Shown here: positions 1-11,793 of the stretch, one piece after another
Numbering within the stretch: the first letter of the stretch is position 1
How the letters are laid out: the number at the start of each line of letters is the position of its first letter
Assembly: GCA_022447925.1 (NCBI GenBank)
Contig: JAKUTS010000010.1
Coordinates: forward strand, 19,985-76,690
Origin: SAR202 cluster bacterium
GTDB lineage: Bacteria; Chloroflexota; Dehalococcoidia; Lucifugimonadales; UBA2962
DNA length: 56,706 bases
Direction: 5' to 3'
Notes under the pieces: generated by a model
Database searches by the model: none
The model's input: only the letters and a program-made list of their open reading frames with translations
What the model was told of the DNA's origin: nothing
Translations under genes and position numbers: made by a program

Positions 1-3103
<3,103 letters not shown>

Positions 3104-3276
3104 CACATTGGGGCCCATGTATTAATTTTTAATGCTCTAACGACATTCAGAACATTAAATTTTTCTAACTTACAATTTTTAATAAATTAAACATGAGATA
3201 ACATTTATGTTTAATTTATTGAGGTGTAATAAATTTGTTAATTCATTACAGACAGGATTAAGTTGTTAAAGTGCAT
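3104..3276 (-). promoter_or_regulatory. Leader/promoter region of the 23S gene
   Basis: This strongly AT-rich stretch lies between the upstream operon's terminator and the 23S 5' end and must carry the rRNA promoter if 23S is transcribed on its own. I see no convincing -35/-10 pair and no tRNA or 16S 3' end. It contains a perfect 14-bp inverted repeat (3181-3194 and 3207-3220, 12-nt spacer), which could be part of an rRNA-processing stem or a regulator site. The remaining 3307-3427 holds only the tail of the upstream operon. Confidence 0.4.
3181..3220. repeat. Perfect 14-bp inverted repeat upstream of 23S
   Basis: AATAAATTAAACAT at 3181-3194 is exactly mirrored by ATGTTTAATTTATT at 3207-3220, with a 12-nt loop. 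There is no T-run and little G+C, so it is not a standard terminator. It sits ~80 nt upstream of the mature 23S 5' end. Confidence 0.7.
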
Positions 3277-3306
3277 AAAAAAGACGCCCGGGCCATCCCA
3301 GCCGTC
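3277..3306 (-). terminator. Intrinsic terminator of the ubiDAX-LLM operon
   Basis: On the minus strand a G+C-rich stem of 10 pairs (one G-G mismatch, one G-T wobble) spans 3306-3283 with loop ATGG, followed directly by six T (3282-3277). It lies 120 nt after the stop of the IMPase-like gene and before the 23S gene, separating the two transcription units. Confidence 0.85.
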
Positions 3307-3427
3307 CTGCTGAAAAATCTAGCTTGGCATGTTAAAAGTAAACTTACCTCACTATCTTTTCCAGACCCATAATTATATGTTTACAAAGCCCTACAGTCAA
3401 TTAGATATATACATGAATTATGCATTG

Positions 3428-4312
3428 TTAGCCATTTAATGTTAAGTGAACTAGATCTGCTGCAAAATCCTCATTACAAGCAGCAATCAACCAAGGGACC
3501 CTATCTGTTGACTTGCTTGGATCAAACTCATATTCTTCCAGATCACCTACATTCGACACACTGTAAACTTTCACTCCAGATGCCCATGCAAAACCCAAAC
3601 CAGGATCTATTTCAGTCCGTGGTTCATTAAACATCATATAAGCATTGGTTATTCCCCTAGAAAGCCAAGGGTAACTACAAGCTCCCCCATCAGTCCAAAT
3701 GCGAAGCGTGGGGTGATTCTCTTCTAGAGACTTCAGTAATTTAGATGATTTCGAAGTCCAGTATCGAATATACTCTGGGCTCATTAGATAGGCTGCGATA
3801 ATTGAATCTCCAGATATTTTAGTCTGATTAGAAGCTCTGATAAACCTTGCATGGTCATCGGATAATGTCTCTAATTTAACTCCCTGGCTATCAGCAAAAT
3901 ACAACTCTTTACGGTTAATATCAGCTGCTCCAGCCCAAATTGGTTTCATTGACACCGGATCCCATACCGTCAATACTGACCACCACTCTGCGGGAATCCC
4001 TCTCATATAATGCCCTGATCCATCGAAAGGATCGCATGTAATCAAGTAATCGGTTTGATTGGTATCTCCTAAAGTGCGAGTTGAATGTTCAGAATACAAC
4101 TTAACATTACATTGAGATTTTTCAATAAACGTCTCTAAGATATCTTCTGAATATTTATCTAATCCAATCTCAACATCTTCTGTTTCTTTCCGGCCAGCAA
4201 CTGCACCTATCGTATTTCGGCCAACATCAGACGAATCAAGTTTAGGCACTTCAATAATAAGGTGTCTTAAATATTTATCTAAATAGCCGAAAAGTTTGTC
4301 TGTTTGAGGCAT
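3428..4312 (-). CDS. Inositol monophosphatase-like (FIG superfamily) phosphatase
   Basis: A 294-aa protein with the metal-binding signature of the IMPase/FBPase superfamily: an upstream acidic residue in SEHS (Glu75) and the core DPFDGSG (Asp94, Asp97, Gly98, Ser99), matching the family's DPxDGT. The family uses two or three Mg2+ ions to hydrolyse sugar or inositol phosphates; the substrate here is unknown. The C-terminal WDxA motif of classic IMPases is not obvious; DPGLGFAWASG (236-246) occupies that region. ATG start, 2 nt after the LLM stop. Last gene of the operon, so possibly linked to the prenyl/quinone genes only by transcription. Confidence 0.7.
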   Translation of the reverse strand: MPQTDKLFGYLDKYLRHLIIEVPKLDSSDVGRNTIGAVAGRKETEDVEIGLDKYSEDILETFIEKSQCNVKLYSEHSTRTLGDTNQTDYLITCDPFDGSGHYMRGIPAEWWSVLTVWDPVSMKPIWAGAADINRKELYFADSQGVKLETLSDDHARFIRASNQTKISGDSIIAAYLMSPEYIRYWTSKSSKLLKSLEENHPTLRIWTDGGACSYPWLSRGITNAYMMFNEPRTEIDPGLGFAWASGVKVYSVSNVGDLEEYEFDPSKSTDRVPWLIAACNEDFAADLVHLTLNG

Positions 4313-4314
4313 GT

Positions 4315-5253
4315 TTATACTAATGCTGCAATTTTATCTGCAAATTCATAAATGTACCTAGTCGTGTCTTTAGTGTCAGGAGCGGTAACAGACACAATCA
4401 TGTAGTCCAATCCTGAGTCTTCAAATCTCTTTATATCGCCTATAACTTCTTGATTTGTGCCTGTCATCATTACTCTATTTCCATCTTCATATTGTCGCTC
4501 AGTCAAATCCATATTTATAGTCGTTGATGCTTTTATAGTTGAAGCATCTCGGCCCATTGAATCACATATATTAGCTAATTTATCCAATCGTTCAGATACA
4601 TCATCTGGGGTAACCTTAAATGCATTCCAATAGTCACCAAATTTTGCTGTTCTTTTTAGTGCGGCATCCGTAATTCCACCTATCCATATAGGAGGGTGAG
4701 GTTTTTGGATTGAGTTGGGGAAAAATATTTTCCCAGAAATCGATGCATGTTCACCTTGGAACTCAGGAGTTGAATCATCACACGTTGCTTTATATAATTC
4801 CAAGTATTCATCCGTGAGTTTACCCCGTAATTTATAATCTACTCCCATTGCATCAAACTCTTCTGGCATCCAACCGGTTCCAACTCCTAGCTGCAGTCTT
4901 CCATTTGATAAAACATCAATTGTATTTAACATTTTGCTATTCAATAAAGGGTGCCGAAATGGTAAACATAAAACACTAAAGCCAATGAGGACTCGCTTAG
5001 TTAATGCTGCTGTATAACTCAACGTAGTTACTGATTCTAAGAGATTCTGGGAATCAGGTTTTGAATGATGAGGCGAAAACATCTCTGGATGCCGTTCCAT
5101 GATGTCTATCGGGAAAAACGTCCTGTCGGCCACCCATACGGAATCGAGCCCACACTGTTCCACTGCTAAAGTCAGTTTATTTACATAATCTGCTTGTCCC
5201 GCCGCAGTGATATTAGGATTTATTGCATTAGTTACTGTAACTCCAAATTTCAT
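4315..5253 (-). CDS. LLM-class (luciferase-like) flavin/F420-dependent oxidoreductase
   Basis: A 312-aa TIM-barrel LLM protein. Visible family marks are GLDSVWVADR (35-44), the loop GRLQLGVGTGW (118-128) and PPIWIGG near residue 190. The VADR and GVGTGW variants are common in F420-type subfamilies, so F420 rather than FMN is possible (inference). The family oxidises small organic substrates; the substrate is not predictable. ATG start with SD GGAG 8 nt upstream. It sits between ubiX and the IMPase-like gene in the same operon. A second, only distantly similar LLM protein lies at 39234-40415. Confidence 0.85.
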   Translation of the reverse strand: MKFGVTVTNAINPNITAAGQADYVNKLTLAVEQCGLDSVWVADRTFFPIDIMERHPEMFSPHHSKPDSQNLLESVTTLSYTAALTKRVLIGFSVLCLPFRHPLLNSKMLNTIDVLSNGRLQLGVGTGWMPEEFDAMGVDYKLRGKLTDEYLELYKATCDDSTPEFQGEHASISGKIFFPNSIQKPHPPIWIGGITDAALKRTAKFGDYWNAFKVTPDDVSERLDKLANICDSMGRDASTIKASTTINMDLTERQYEDGNRVMMTGTNQEVIGDIKRFEDSGLDYMIVSVTAPDTKDTTRYIYEFADKIAALV

Positions 5254-5280
5254 TTATCATCTCCAGTATGATTTAAACAC

Positions 5281-5898
5281 CTAATATCCATTTTCTTCAG
5301 ATTCATTACCATAACGCATTCTAGATGGCAGTTGGTCGGTTAAGCCTAAAGCATTAACAGTTCTATTAGCTATGTAATCAACTACCTCGGCTGTGGTTTT
5401 TTGGCGTAAATAAAATGCCGGCTGAGGCGGAAGAATTGTTGCACCTGCTATCGCTAACTCAGTCAAATTTTTTAAATGGATTGCATTCAGGGGAGTTTCT
5501 CTGGGAACAATCACTAAAGGTCTTTTTTCTTTAAGTGTGACATCAGCTGCCCTCCTTATCAAATTATCTGCAAGACCACTAGCAAGGGCACCGACTGTTG
5601 CCATGCTGCAAGGCACTACTGCCATACCAAGAGTAGGGTATGTTCCAGACGCAATTTGGGCGCCCAAATCACCTATTTGGTTCACGTTGAATCTACCTGA
5701 TTCAGCCCATCGTTCTATCGCTTCTCCATAAGATTCATCTATCTCCTCTTTCCAAACCATTCGGCCTGCAGAAGAAATTGTAAGGACAACATTAAGATTT
5801 AATGACAAAATTAAATCAATTGTAGCTGTTGCGAGCTCGATACCACTCGCTCCAGTTATACCAACAATTACTGGGGCTTTTGCTTTCAAATCATTCAT
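5281..5898 (-). CDS. ubiX: UbiX-family flavin prenyltransferase
   Basis: A 205-aa flavoprotein, the normal UbiX length. The N-terminal Rossmann motif GITGASG is at 13-19, the family segment PCSMATVGALASGLADNLI lies mid-protein, and a PRETPLN motif follows. UbiX makes prenylated FMN, the cofactor of UbiD decarboxylases. The gene lies directly after ubiA (start 5898, ubiA stop 5899-5901) and one gene after ubiD, so enzyme, cofactor maker and prenyltransferase are co-transcribed. With UbiA and UbiD it matches the MqnM/MqnP/MqnL role in late futalosine-type menaquinone synthesis (inference, no mqnABCD in the window). Confidence 0.93.
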   Translation of the reverse strand: MNDLKAKAPVIVGITGASGIELATATIDLILSLNLNVVLTISSAGRMVWKEEIDESYGEAIERWAESGRFNVNQIGDLGAQIASGTYPTLGMAVVPCSMATVGALASGLADNLIRRAADVTLKEKRPLVIVPRETPLNAIHLKNLTELAIAGATILPPQPAFYLRQKTTAEVVDYIANRTVNALGLTDQLPSRMRYGNESEENGY

Positions 5899-6786
5899 CT
5901 AAATTAACACTGCAATCAAAGTTCCAATAAACACAATCGAAGAAACATATGCATTTATTCTATAAAAAGCTATTCCTAATTTGGAAACATCCTTAGGAGA
6001 AACTATTTTGTATTTATACAATAGTATAAGCCCTGCAAACAAAACTCCTACAAAATAAGGCCAGTTTAAAGACATAATTAATCCTAATACTAACAAGCAT
6101 ACTATAGCTATTACGTCCATCAGCCTGGCCACAACAAATGCCTTACTTATTCCAATCGCGGATACTACTGAATGAAGTTTCTCTTTTAGATGGAAATCCA
6201 AATCCTGGGCATGGTAAATAATGTCGAAGCTACCAGCCCACATAGCAACAGATAGGGAAAGTATTACAGGCTCCCAGCTTAGTTCACCTACAACACCAAT
6301 CCATGCTGCAGAAGGCGCTATTGCTAATGCCCAGCCAAGTAAGGGGTTAGCCATCCATGTAAATCTCTTAAAGTACGGCTGACAAATTAAATAGATGGCA
6401 GCAACCGGTGCGAGTATTAAAGCAAGTCGATTCAATTGGGCAGCAGATACCATCAAAAGAGCAAACCCCAAAATAATCAAAACCACCATATCGATTCTCT
6501 TCAAAACGCCTCTTGGAAGATGTCTATCATTTGATCGTGGGTTAGATGCATCTATTTTTACGTCAATTAAGCGATTAGCAGCCATACCAAGTGTTCTCCC
6601 TCCTACCATCGCTAAGGAAATCCATATAAAAATGATCCAACTGGGCCAGGCCTCAGAAGCCAAAATCATCCCGGTATAAGCAAATGGCAAAGCAAAAATA
6701 CTTTCCTCAAATTTTATTGCTGCGGGAATCTCTCTTAGTCGAAATAAGACTCGATCTCGTATTGTTTCCACAGAACCAACCTTCAA
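5899..6786 (-). CDS. ubiA: UbiA-family polyprenyltransferase
   Basis: A 295-aa multi-pass membrane protein with about eight or nine helices. The first Asp-rich motif is NRLIDVKIDASNPR (71-84), and the second is in DIIYHAQDLDFHLKEK in the next half; both bind the Mg2+-prenyl diphosphate. The family prenylates aromatic acids; here the acceptor is probably a menaquinone precursor (MqnP-like). The TTG at 6786 overlaps the ubiD stop as TTGA. An alternative GTG at 6771 has GAAGG 8 nt upstream, so the true start may be five codons later. Translational coupling with ubiD is likely either way. Confidence 0.92.
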   Translation of the reverse strand: MKVGSVETIRDRVLFRLREIPAAIKFEESIFALPFAYTGMILASEAWPSWIIFIWISLAMVGGRTLGMAANRLIDVKIDASNPRSNDRHLPRGVLKRIDMVVLIILGFALLMVSAAQLNRLALILAPVAAIYLICQPYFKRFTWMANPLLGWALAIAPSAAWIGVVGELSWEPVILSLSVAMWAGSFDIIYHAQDLDFHLKEKLHSVVSAIGISKAFVVARLMDVIAIVCLLVLGLIMSLNWPYFVGVLFAGLILLYKYKIVSPKDVSKLGIAFYRINAYVSSIVFIGTLIAVLI

Positions 6787-8231
6787 AGGTTAAATTCCTG
6801 CCAGCGTTCATTAACGCGTTCAACTATCTCTTGTGTCATAACAATTTCTTCAGGCCATTCCCTAGGAAATCCATCTAATTGTGATTTTGATGTAGCATCT
6901 ATGCCCATTTTACTACCATACTTGCTAACAGGACTCGAGTAATCTAGATCATCTAATGGACCCTCTGTGAAAACCACATCACTTTCAGGATTCAAATTAC
7001 CAGCTACTCTCCAAGCAACCTCTGAAGGGTTATGAATGTCTACGTCATGATCTACTACTATTATCACTTTGGCTAACATCAACAATCCGACACCCCATAA
7101 AGCATGCATAACTTTTCTGGCATGACCGGGATATTCTTTGCGAATTGATACGATTAATAAATTATGAAAAATACCTTCAGCCGGCATAGTAACGTCGACA
7201 ATTTCTGGAATCACCATCTTTAAAGCAGGCAACATAATACGTTCAGTAGCTTTGCCCATATAGAAATCTTCCATTGGAGGGCGTCCTACAACAGTTGTGG
7301 GATAAATTGCATCCACCCGCCTTGTAATAGCAGTCACATGCATTACTGGGTACTGATCGGCTGACGAGTAAAACCCAGTATGATCACCAAATGGGCCTTC
7401 TGTTCGATATTCGCCTGGAACGACATATCCTTCAATTATTATTTCAGCCTCTGCTGGCACCTCTAAATCTACTGTCTTAGCTTTTACCAGCTTGACCGCC
7501 TTCTGCCTAATGACTCCTGAAACAGCGAATTCATCCATGTCAGGAGGCAATGGCATAGAGCCCGTCCACATAGTTGTTGGATCTGCTCCCAGCGCAACTG
7601 CCACTTCAAGACGCTCATCCTTTCTTCTTTCCCCTTCCCTGAAATGCTTAGCTCCAACTTTGTGTGTCTGCCAGTGCATACCAACAGTTCGCTCATCATA
7701 TACTTGCATTCGATAAGTACCAACATTGCGTCTGCTAGTTTGAGGGTCCTTACTTATTACTAAGGGTAGCGTTATAAATTTACCAGAATCCTGTGGCCAA
7801 CACTTTAATATTGGCAATTCATTCAGATTGGCGTCTTCCCCAATCATAATTACTTCTTGACATGGAGCTGACTTAACTAACTTTGGCTGACTTTTTGCAA
7901 TTCCAGCCAAATCCCCCAGAGTGTTTATTTTATCCATTATTCCACCAGGAGGATTTTGTGGTATTTTTAAAATCTTTGTAACTCGATCAGCTATTTCTTG
8001 GACATCATCTACCCCAAGAGCCCAAGCCATCCTTTGATGACTACCAAAAAGATTAATCACTACAGGCATATTTGAACCGGAAACATTTTTGAAAAGCAAA
8101 GCCGGCCCACTCGAACGTATTGTACGCTCTGTAATTTCTGTTATTTCCAATTCGGAACTTACTTCCGCGTCGATAGTCGCTAAATCACCCCGCTCTTCTA
8201 GAAGAGCCAGAAAATCTCTTATATTCTCCAA
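6783..8231 (-). CDS. ubiD: UbiD-family prFMN-dependent decarboxylase
   Basis: A 482-aa protein with the UbiD pattern: N-terminal RDFLALLEERGDL, central HWQTHKVGAKHF and EGPFGDHTGFYS, and RPPMEDFYMGKATE. The family decarboxylates aromatic or unsaturated acids with prenyl-FMN made by UbiX (encoded two genes downstream). The open frame extends 32 codons upstream into the previous gene, but the start is placed at TTG 8231: it directly follows that gene's TAA (8235-8233) by one base and has AAGGAG 7 nt upstream. This gives the usual family N-terminus. The likely role is MqnL-like in menaquinone synthesis. Confidence 0.93.
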   Translation of the reverse strand: MENIRDFLALLEERGDLATIDAEVSSELEITEITERTIRSSGPALLFKNVSGSNMPVVINLFGSHQRMAWALGVDDVQEIADRVTKILKIPQNPPGGIMDKINTLGDLAGIAKSQPKLVKSAPCQEVIMIGEDANLNELPILKCWPQDSGKFITLPLVISKDPQTSRRNVGTYRMQVYDERTVGMHWQTHKVGAKHFREGERRKDERLEVAVALGADPTTMWTGSMPLPPDMDEFAVSGVIRQKAVKLVKAKTVDLEVPAEAEIIIEGYVVPGEYRTEGPFGDHTGFYSSADQYPVMHVTAITRRVDAIYPTTVVGRPPMEDFYMGKATERIMLPALKMVIPEIVDVTMPAEGIFHNLLIVSIRKEYPGHARKVMHALWGVGLLMLAKVIIVVDHDVDIHNPSEVAWRVAGNLNPESDVVFTEGPLDDLDYSSPVSKYGSKMGIDATSKSQLDGFPREWPEEIVMTQEIVERVNERWQEFNL

Positions 8232-8232
8232 A

Positions 8233-9378
8233 TTAATACTCCTTATCCAGAGAATTTGCTCGTATTTCTGTCGAAGAAATATCTTCCCTAAACAACTCAA
8301 CAGGTAGCTCATGAAACATATCAGCAAATAGTTTTGGCACCTGTAACTCCTTTAACGTTAATAAACTTCCATCGATATACCTTGCCGCAATAACAAAACT
8401 ACATTTCAATTGTTTGATTTCCGTTAACTTGTTAATCATTTTATCAACGTCATTATCATAATATTTAGGGTCAATAATCCTTAGCCCGGTATCGTAACCC
8501 ACTACAAATATAGCACCTGGGAAAAGTTTAGCTTTTTTATTAAATGTATCCGCTCTAGTAACTAATAGTGACCACTTACCAAACATTTGATTTATTCTAA
8601 TGTTAGTTTCTTCAATGCTTAGATCTGGTTTATCCACGTTAGCCATTGATAATTCAAAAACCACTTCTGTTTTCAAAAAACTCTCTGAAGCCTGTAATAA
8701 AGATACGTGACCCGCATGTATTGGATCAAATGATCCTGACAAAATCGCTCCAGGCATTACTTCATTTCTCTGATCAATAGGCCTGTCTACATCAAAATAA
8801 AGATAATCTGAATTACTAACAAAACCTGATACCCCATAATCAAGACCAATATTTTCTAACTTTGCCCCTTGACCTAATTCTATTACCAATTTTGGCTGTA
8901 AATTAATTGTATTAGAAATAGCATGTAAAATCGCCAAGCTCGTAGATTCTTCCTCTTGAGATCGGGACAACAAGCCTTTCTTAAATTCTAAATGCCAATT
9001 GGTTAAACCCTGGTCAGACATAATTGAGATGTAAGCACTGTGGTCACCCTTTTTCTCTCTGTCTGTAGCAATGGTTGCTGTACAGCCTACGCCTATAAGC
9101 ATTGAAGGGTTCGAGGTAAGAAATTTTGCTTTACAAAAAGCTTTATGAGCCATATACTGTGCTGTCCTCATCGATACAGCAGTTTGAGGATGCTCTCCGA
9201 GTAAGTCTGTTAAGGACTCTAATGAGTAAGGAACTGTAGCTTCGATTAAAGTGCGCGATGATCCAGGAACTGCCAATAACCACGACAGTGCTGTTGACCC
9301 TGCGCCAGTCAAAGCTAATACACAACGATATTCGCTTGCATGCAAACTAGTTATAAACTTATTTAATTCTGAGTCCAT
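8233..9378 (-). CDS. CinA-C-like / NMN-adenylyltransferase-like fusion protein
   Basis: A 381-aa two-domain protein. Residues ~15-165 resemble the CinA C-terminal (PncC, NMN deamidase) domain: TGAGSTALSWLLAVPGSS (24-41) followed by TVPYS, and GVGCTATIATDREKKGDH around 96-113. Residues ~210-375 are a nucleotidylyltransferase: GSFDPIHAGH (215-224) holds the HxGH nucleotide-binding motif, and ISSTEIR (367-373) is the second NadD/NMNAT signature. NMN deamidase makes NaMN, the substrate of NadD, so the fusion would join consecutive NAD-salvage steps, although the acceptor could be another nucleotide. First gene of the operon; ATG start. Confidence 0.75.
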   Translation of the reverse strand: MDSELNKFITSLHASEYRCVLALTGAGSTALSWLLAVPGSSRTLIEATVPYSLESLTDLLGEHPQTAVSMRTAQYMAHKAFCKAKFLTSNPSMLIGVGCTATIATDREKKGDHSAYISIMSDQGLTNWHLEFKKGLLSRSQEEESTSLAILHAISNTINLQPKLVIELGQGAKLENIGLDYGVSGFVSNSDYLYFDVDRPIDQRNEVMPGAILSGSFDPIHAGHVSLLQASESFLKTEVVFELSMANVDKPDLSIEETNIRINQMFGKWSLLVTRADTFNKKAKLFPGAIFVVGYDTGLRIIDPKYYDNDVDKMINKLTEIKQLKCSFVIAARYIDGSLLTLKELQVPKLFADMFHELPVELFREDISSTEIRANSLDKEY

Positions 9379-9558
9379 ATAAAATTATTATTACCGTAAG
9401 TATATTAATGAATATAAATTACAATTTTTTACACTCTACACTTAATCATATATTTTATAAGATTTAGGCATAGTCTAATGATTAATTGATAATTGACACA
9501 ACAAAACCGGAAAACCTAGAATCAAAATTACAACTCAACTAAGAACAATTAGCATACG
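9379..9558. other. Divergent intergenic region
   Basis: AT-rich region of 180 bp between the divergently transcribed CinA/NMNAT fusion and ktrB. It holds a good plus-strand promoter (9493-9522). The minus-strand promoter must also be here but no clear consensus pair was identified. Confidence 0.6.
9493..9522 (+). promoter_or_regulatory. Sigma70-type promoter for the ktr operon
   Basis: A consensus -35 TTGACA (9493-9498) is followed after 18 bp by TAGAAT (9517-9522, 5 of 6 matches). Transcription would start near 9529, leaving a leader of about 30 nt before the GTG at 9559. Confidence 0.7.
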
Positions 9559-11067
9559 GTGTGCCTTAAATTAGGCGGTGCCACAATTTTTGAAGAAGAT
9601 AAAGATAATCCAATAGACAATTCATCTGAAAGATGGAGTCCTAAACCAGGGGATCGCACTATACGACACCCTAGGCTTGATGACATTCGCCCAATCCAAA
9701 TCTCAGTGCCTTCCAAAAACAGAATGAAATCCAAGGCTTTTGGGTCTCCAGCGGTACTTTTTTACGTTTTCACAGTCCTTATCTTGATTGGTACTGGACT
9801 CTTATGTCTACCTCAATCAAATGCAGCAGGAACAATGACTCCATTCATGGATGCTCTATTTACTGCTACTTCAGCAATAACAGTAACCGGACTGACGGTT
9901 GAGACAACTGCGACTTATTGGTCGGGGTTTGGAAAGATAATAATACTGCTACTCATGTTTATTGGCGGACTTGGCATAATGACAACTGGCGCCTTCCTGC
10001 TAGTTCTTATCGGCCGAAGAGTATCTATATTTCAAAGGCAACTTGTCAAAGAAAGCATTAGCATAATGCCAGTAAATGAGGTAGGCGGCATAGTAAAATT
10101 AGTAGTACGAATTGTTCTGATATCAGTTTCGGTTCAAGTAATCGGGTTCGTAATTTACCTGGTAAGACTACTGACTGAGATGGATGCGCAAAACGCCATA
10201 CCGCATGCCGTTTTCTTATCAGTATCTGCATTTAACAATGCTGGGTTTACAGCATTCGTCAATAGCGAAAGTATCAGCATGTACCAAAATGACGTTACTA
10301 TTATCATTGCCTCAACAATATTAATTTTTGTTGGAGCTGTAAGCGTATGGGTAGTTGCTGATGTTCTAGCCTTTAGAAATAAAATTAAGTTATACAGCCT
10401 TAATACGAAATTAGTACTTACCGGCACCATCATACTAACTATTATTGGTGCGATAGCATTCTTTGGTTTTGAATATAATAACGCTGATACTATCTCGGAT
10501 CTATCGTTACCGAATAAGATAATGATTTCAATATTCGAGTCGGTTTCTGGTAGAACTGCTGGATTTACTACAGTGGCATATGATAGCACTGAGCAGCATA
10601 CGAACTTCTTGATTACCGGATTAATGTTTATAGGCGGCGCATCAGGCTCAGTTGCAGGGGGCATAAAGATTAACACTTTTGCTGTTATAGTCGTTGCAGT
10701 AATATCCACGTTGCAAGGCAGAAATAGAACGGCCATTTTCGGACGAGAGATATCTTCCATAATAGTGAAAAGAGCAATGGTTATAGGTGCTATAGGAACA
10801 GCTATAGTTTTTATATTCTCTTTCATACTTACTGCAGTCGAATCTCAATATGATTTCATTGATCTTTTATTTGAAATAGTATCTGCATTTGGCACAGTAG
10901 GGTTATCCACAGGATTAACCTCAGAGATGTCAAGATGGGGGCATTTAATTCTAATTGTGGCGATGTTTATTGGTAGAGTCGGTCCACTTGCACTAGGTTT
11001 AGCTATGACCCAAAGAACGCAACGTGAAAATTACCGATACACACAAGAAAGGGTTACAATAGGTTAG
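9559..11067 (+). CDS. ktrB: KtrB/TrkH-family potassium transporter pore subunit
   Basis: A 502-aa integral membrane protein of the Trk/Ktr/HKT superfamily. The four pore loops of the fourfold MPM architecture are visible: TSAITVTGL, SAFNNAGFT, SGRTAGFTT and SAFGTVGLS, each with the selectivity-filter Gly. It moves K+ (with or without Na+) under control of RCK subunits, which are encoded next door. The first ~55 residues are hydrophilic. The GTG at 9559 lacks an SD; ATG 9724 (MKSKAFGSP) would start just before TM1. The upstream segment reads like protein and the promoter allows the long form, so it is kept with some doubt. Confidence 0.92.
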   Translation: MCLKLGGATIFEEDKDNPIDNSSERWSPKPGDRTIRHPRLDDIRPIQISVPSKNRMKSKAFGSPAVLFYVFTVLILIGTGLLCLPQSNAAGTMTPFMDALFTATSAITVTGLTVETTATYWSGFGKIIILLLMFIGGLGIMTTGAFLLVLIGRRVSIFQRQLVKESISIMPVNEVGGIVKLVVRIVLISVSVQVIGFVIYLVRLLTEMDAQNAIPHAVFLSVSAFNNAGFTAFVNSESISMYQNDVTIIIASTILIFVGAVSVWVVADVLAFRNKIKLYSLNTKLVLTGTIILTIIGAIAFFGFEYNNADTISDLSLPNKIMISIFESVSGRTAGFTTVAYDSTEQHTNFLITGLMFIGGASGSVAGGIKINTFAVIVVAVISTLQGRNRTAIFGREISSIIVKRAMVIGAIGTAIVFIFSFILTAVESQYDFIDLLFEIVSAFGTVGLSTGLTSEMSRWGHLILIVAMFIGRVGPLALGLAMTQRTQRENYRYTQERVTIG

Positions 11068-11128
11068 CACTATTTATTAGTCCAAATACGTCACGTATTT
11101 TGGTATAAGGCATACAAGATTAACTTAA

Positions 11129-11785
11129 ATGAAAAAACAGGTAGTAGTAATAGGCCTAGGAAGATTCGGATCTAGCTTAGCAACATCACTATACAATATT
11201 GGGCATGACGTTTTAGCTATAGACACTAATGAAGATCGCGTTCAAAGTATGATGGGCAGAGTAACTTTCCCTGTAACAGGCAATGCTACAAATGAAACCG
11301 TACTCCGAGAATTAGGAATAACCGATTATGATGTTGCAGTGATTGCCATAGGTTCCGATATTGTTGCTAGCATTATGACTTCGGTTTTGCTGAAAACAAT
11401 GGGCATACCATATATTGTTTCAAGAGCAAGGGATGATATTCATGGCAACACATTAGAGCGACTTGGCGTCGACAAAATCATACATGCGGAAGAGGAAATG
11501 GGAATGAGGCTAGCTCATAGTCTATTCAATCCAAATGTCCAAGAGTATCTCGAGTTGGCTCCAAGCTTTGGGTTAAGCAGGTTAAAAGTTCCACCACGAT
11601 TTGATAATTTAACTCTCAATGAATTGGGATTATCAAACTCGCGAGATAAATATGGATTAGCTGTGTTAGCGCTAAGAAGAGGAAAGGACATAACTTTAAA
11701 CCCTGACCCAGAAGACAGGCTTAGAACGGGAGATGTGTTAGTACTAGCTGGCCGCGATGAGCTGCTAGAAAAACTTGAATCTTAA
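11129..11785 (+). CDS. ktrA: KtrA/TrkA-type RCK regulatory subunit
   Basis: A 218-aa cytosolic protein with an N-terminal Rossmann NAD(H)/ATP-binding RCK_N domain, glycine motif GLGRFGSSLA (9-18) and acidic end of beta-2 (AIDTNE). The RCK_C domain, from about residue 140, ends in GDVLVLAGR. The length is normal for KtrA. It forms the octameric gating ring beneath KtrB. It follows ktrB by 61 bp and is the best candidate for the partner subunit among the three RCK-like proteins here. Confidence 0.92.
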   Translation: MKKQVVVIGLGRFGSSLATSLYNIGHDVLAIDTNEDRVQSMMGRVTFPVTGNATNETVLRELGITDYDVAVIAIGSDIVASIMTSVLLKTMGIPYIVSRARDDIHGNTLERLGVDKIIHAEEEMGMRLAHSLFNPNVQEYLELAPSFGLSRLKVPPRFDNLTLNELGLSNSRDKYGLAVLALRRGKDITLNPDPEDRLRTGDVLVLAGRDELLEKLES

Positions 11786-11793
11786 CATTAGTA

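Noticed and set aside
3283-3306. GC-rich stem as part of the 23S promoter
   Set aside because: A T-run directly follows on the minus strand, the mark of an intrinsic terminator for the upstream operon.
3104-3427. Possible 16S 3' end or spacer tRNA
   Set aside because: No anti-SD, tRNA arms or 16S landmarks found; only AT-rich leader and a terminator.
8232-8327. 32-codon N-terminal extension of ubiD
   Set aside because: It lies inside the upstream gene; the TTG at 8231 has a proper SD and gives the family N-terminus.
10155-10826. 223-codon minus-strand open frame
   Set aside because: Antisense shadow of ktrB; no domain motif, and the + strand frame has all four pore loops.
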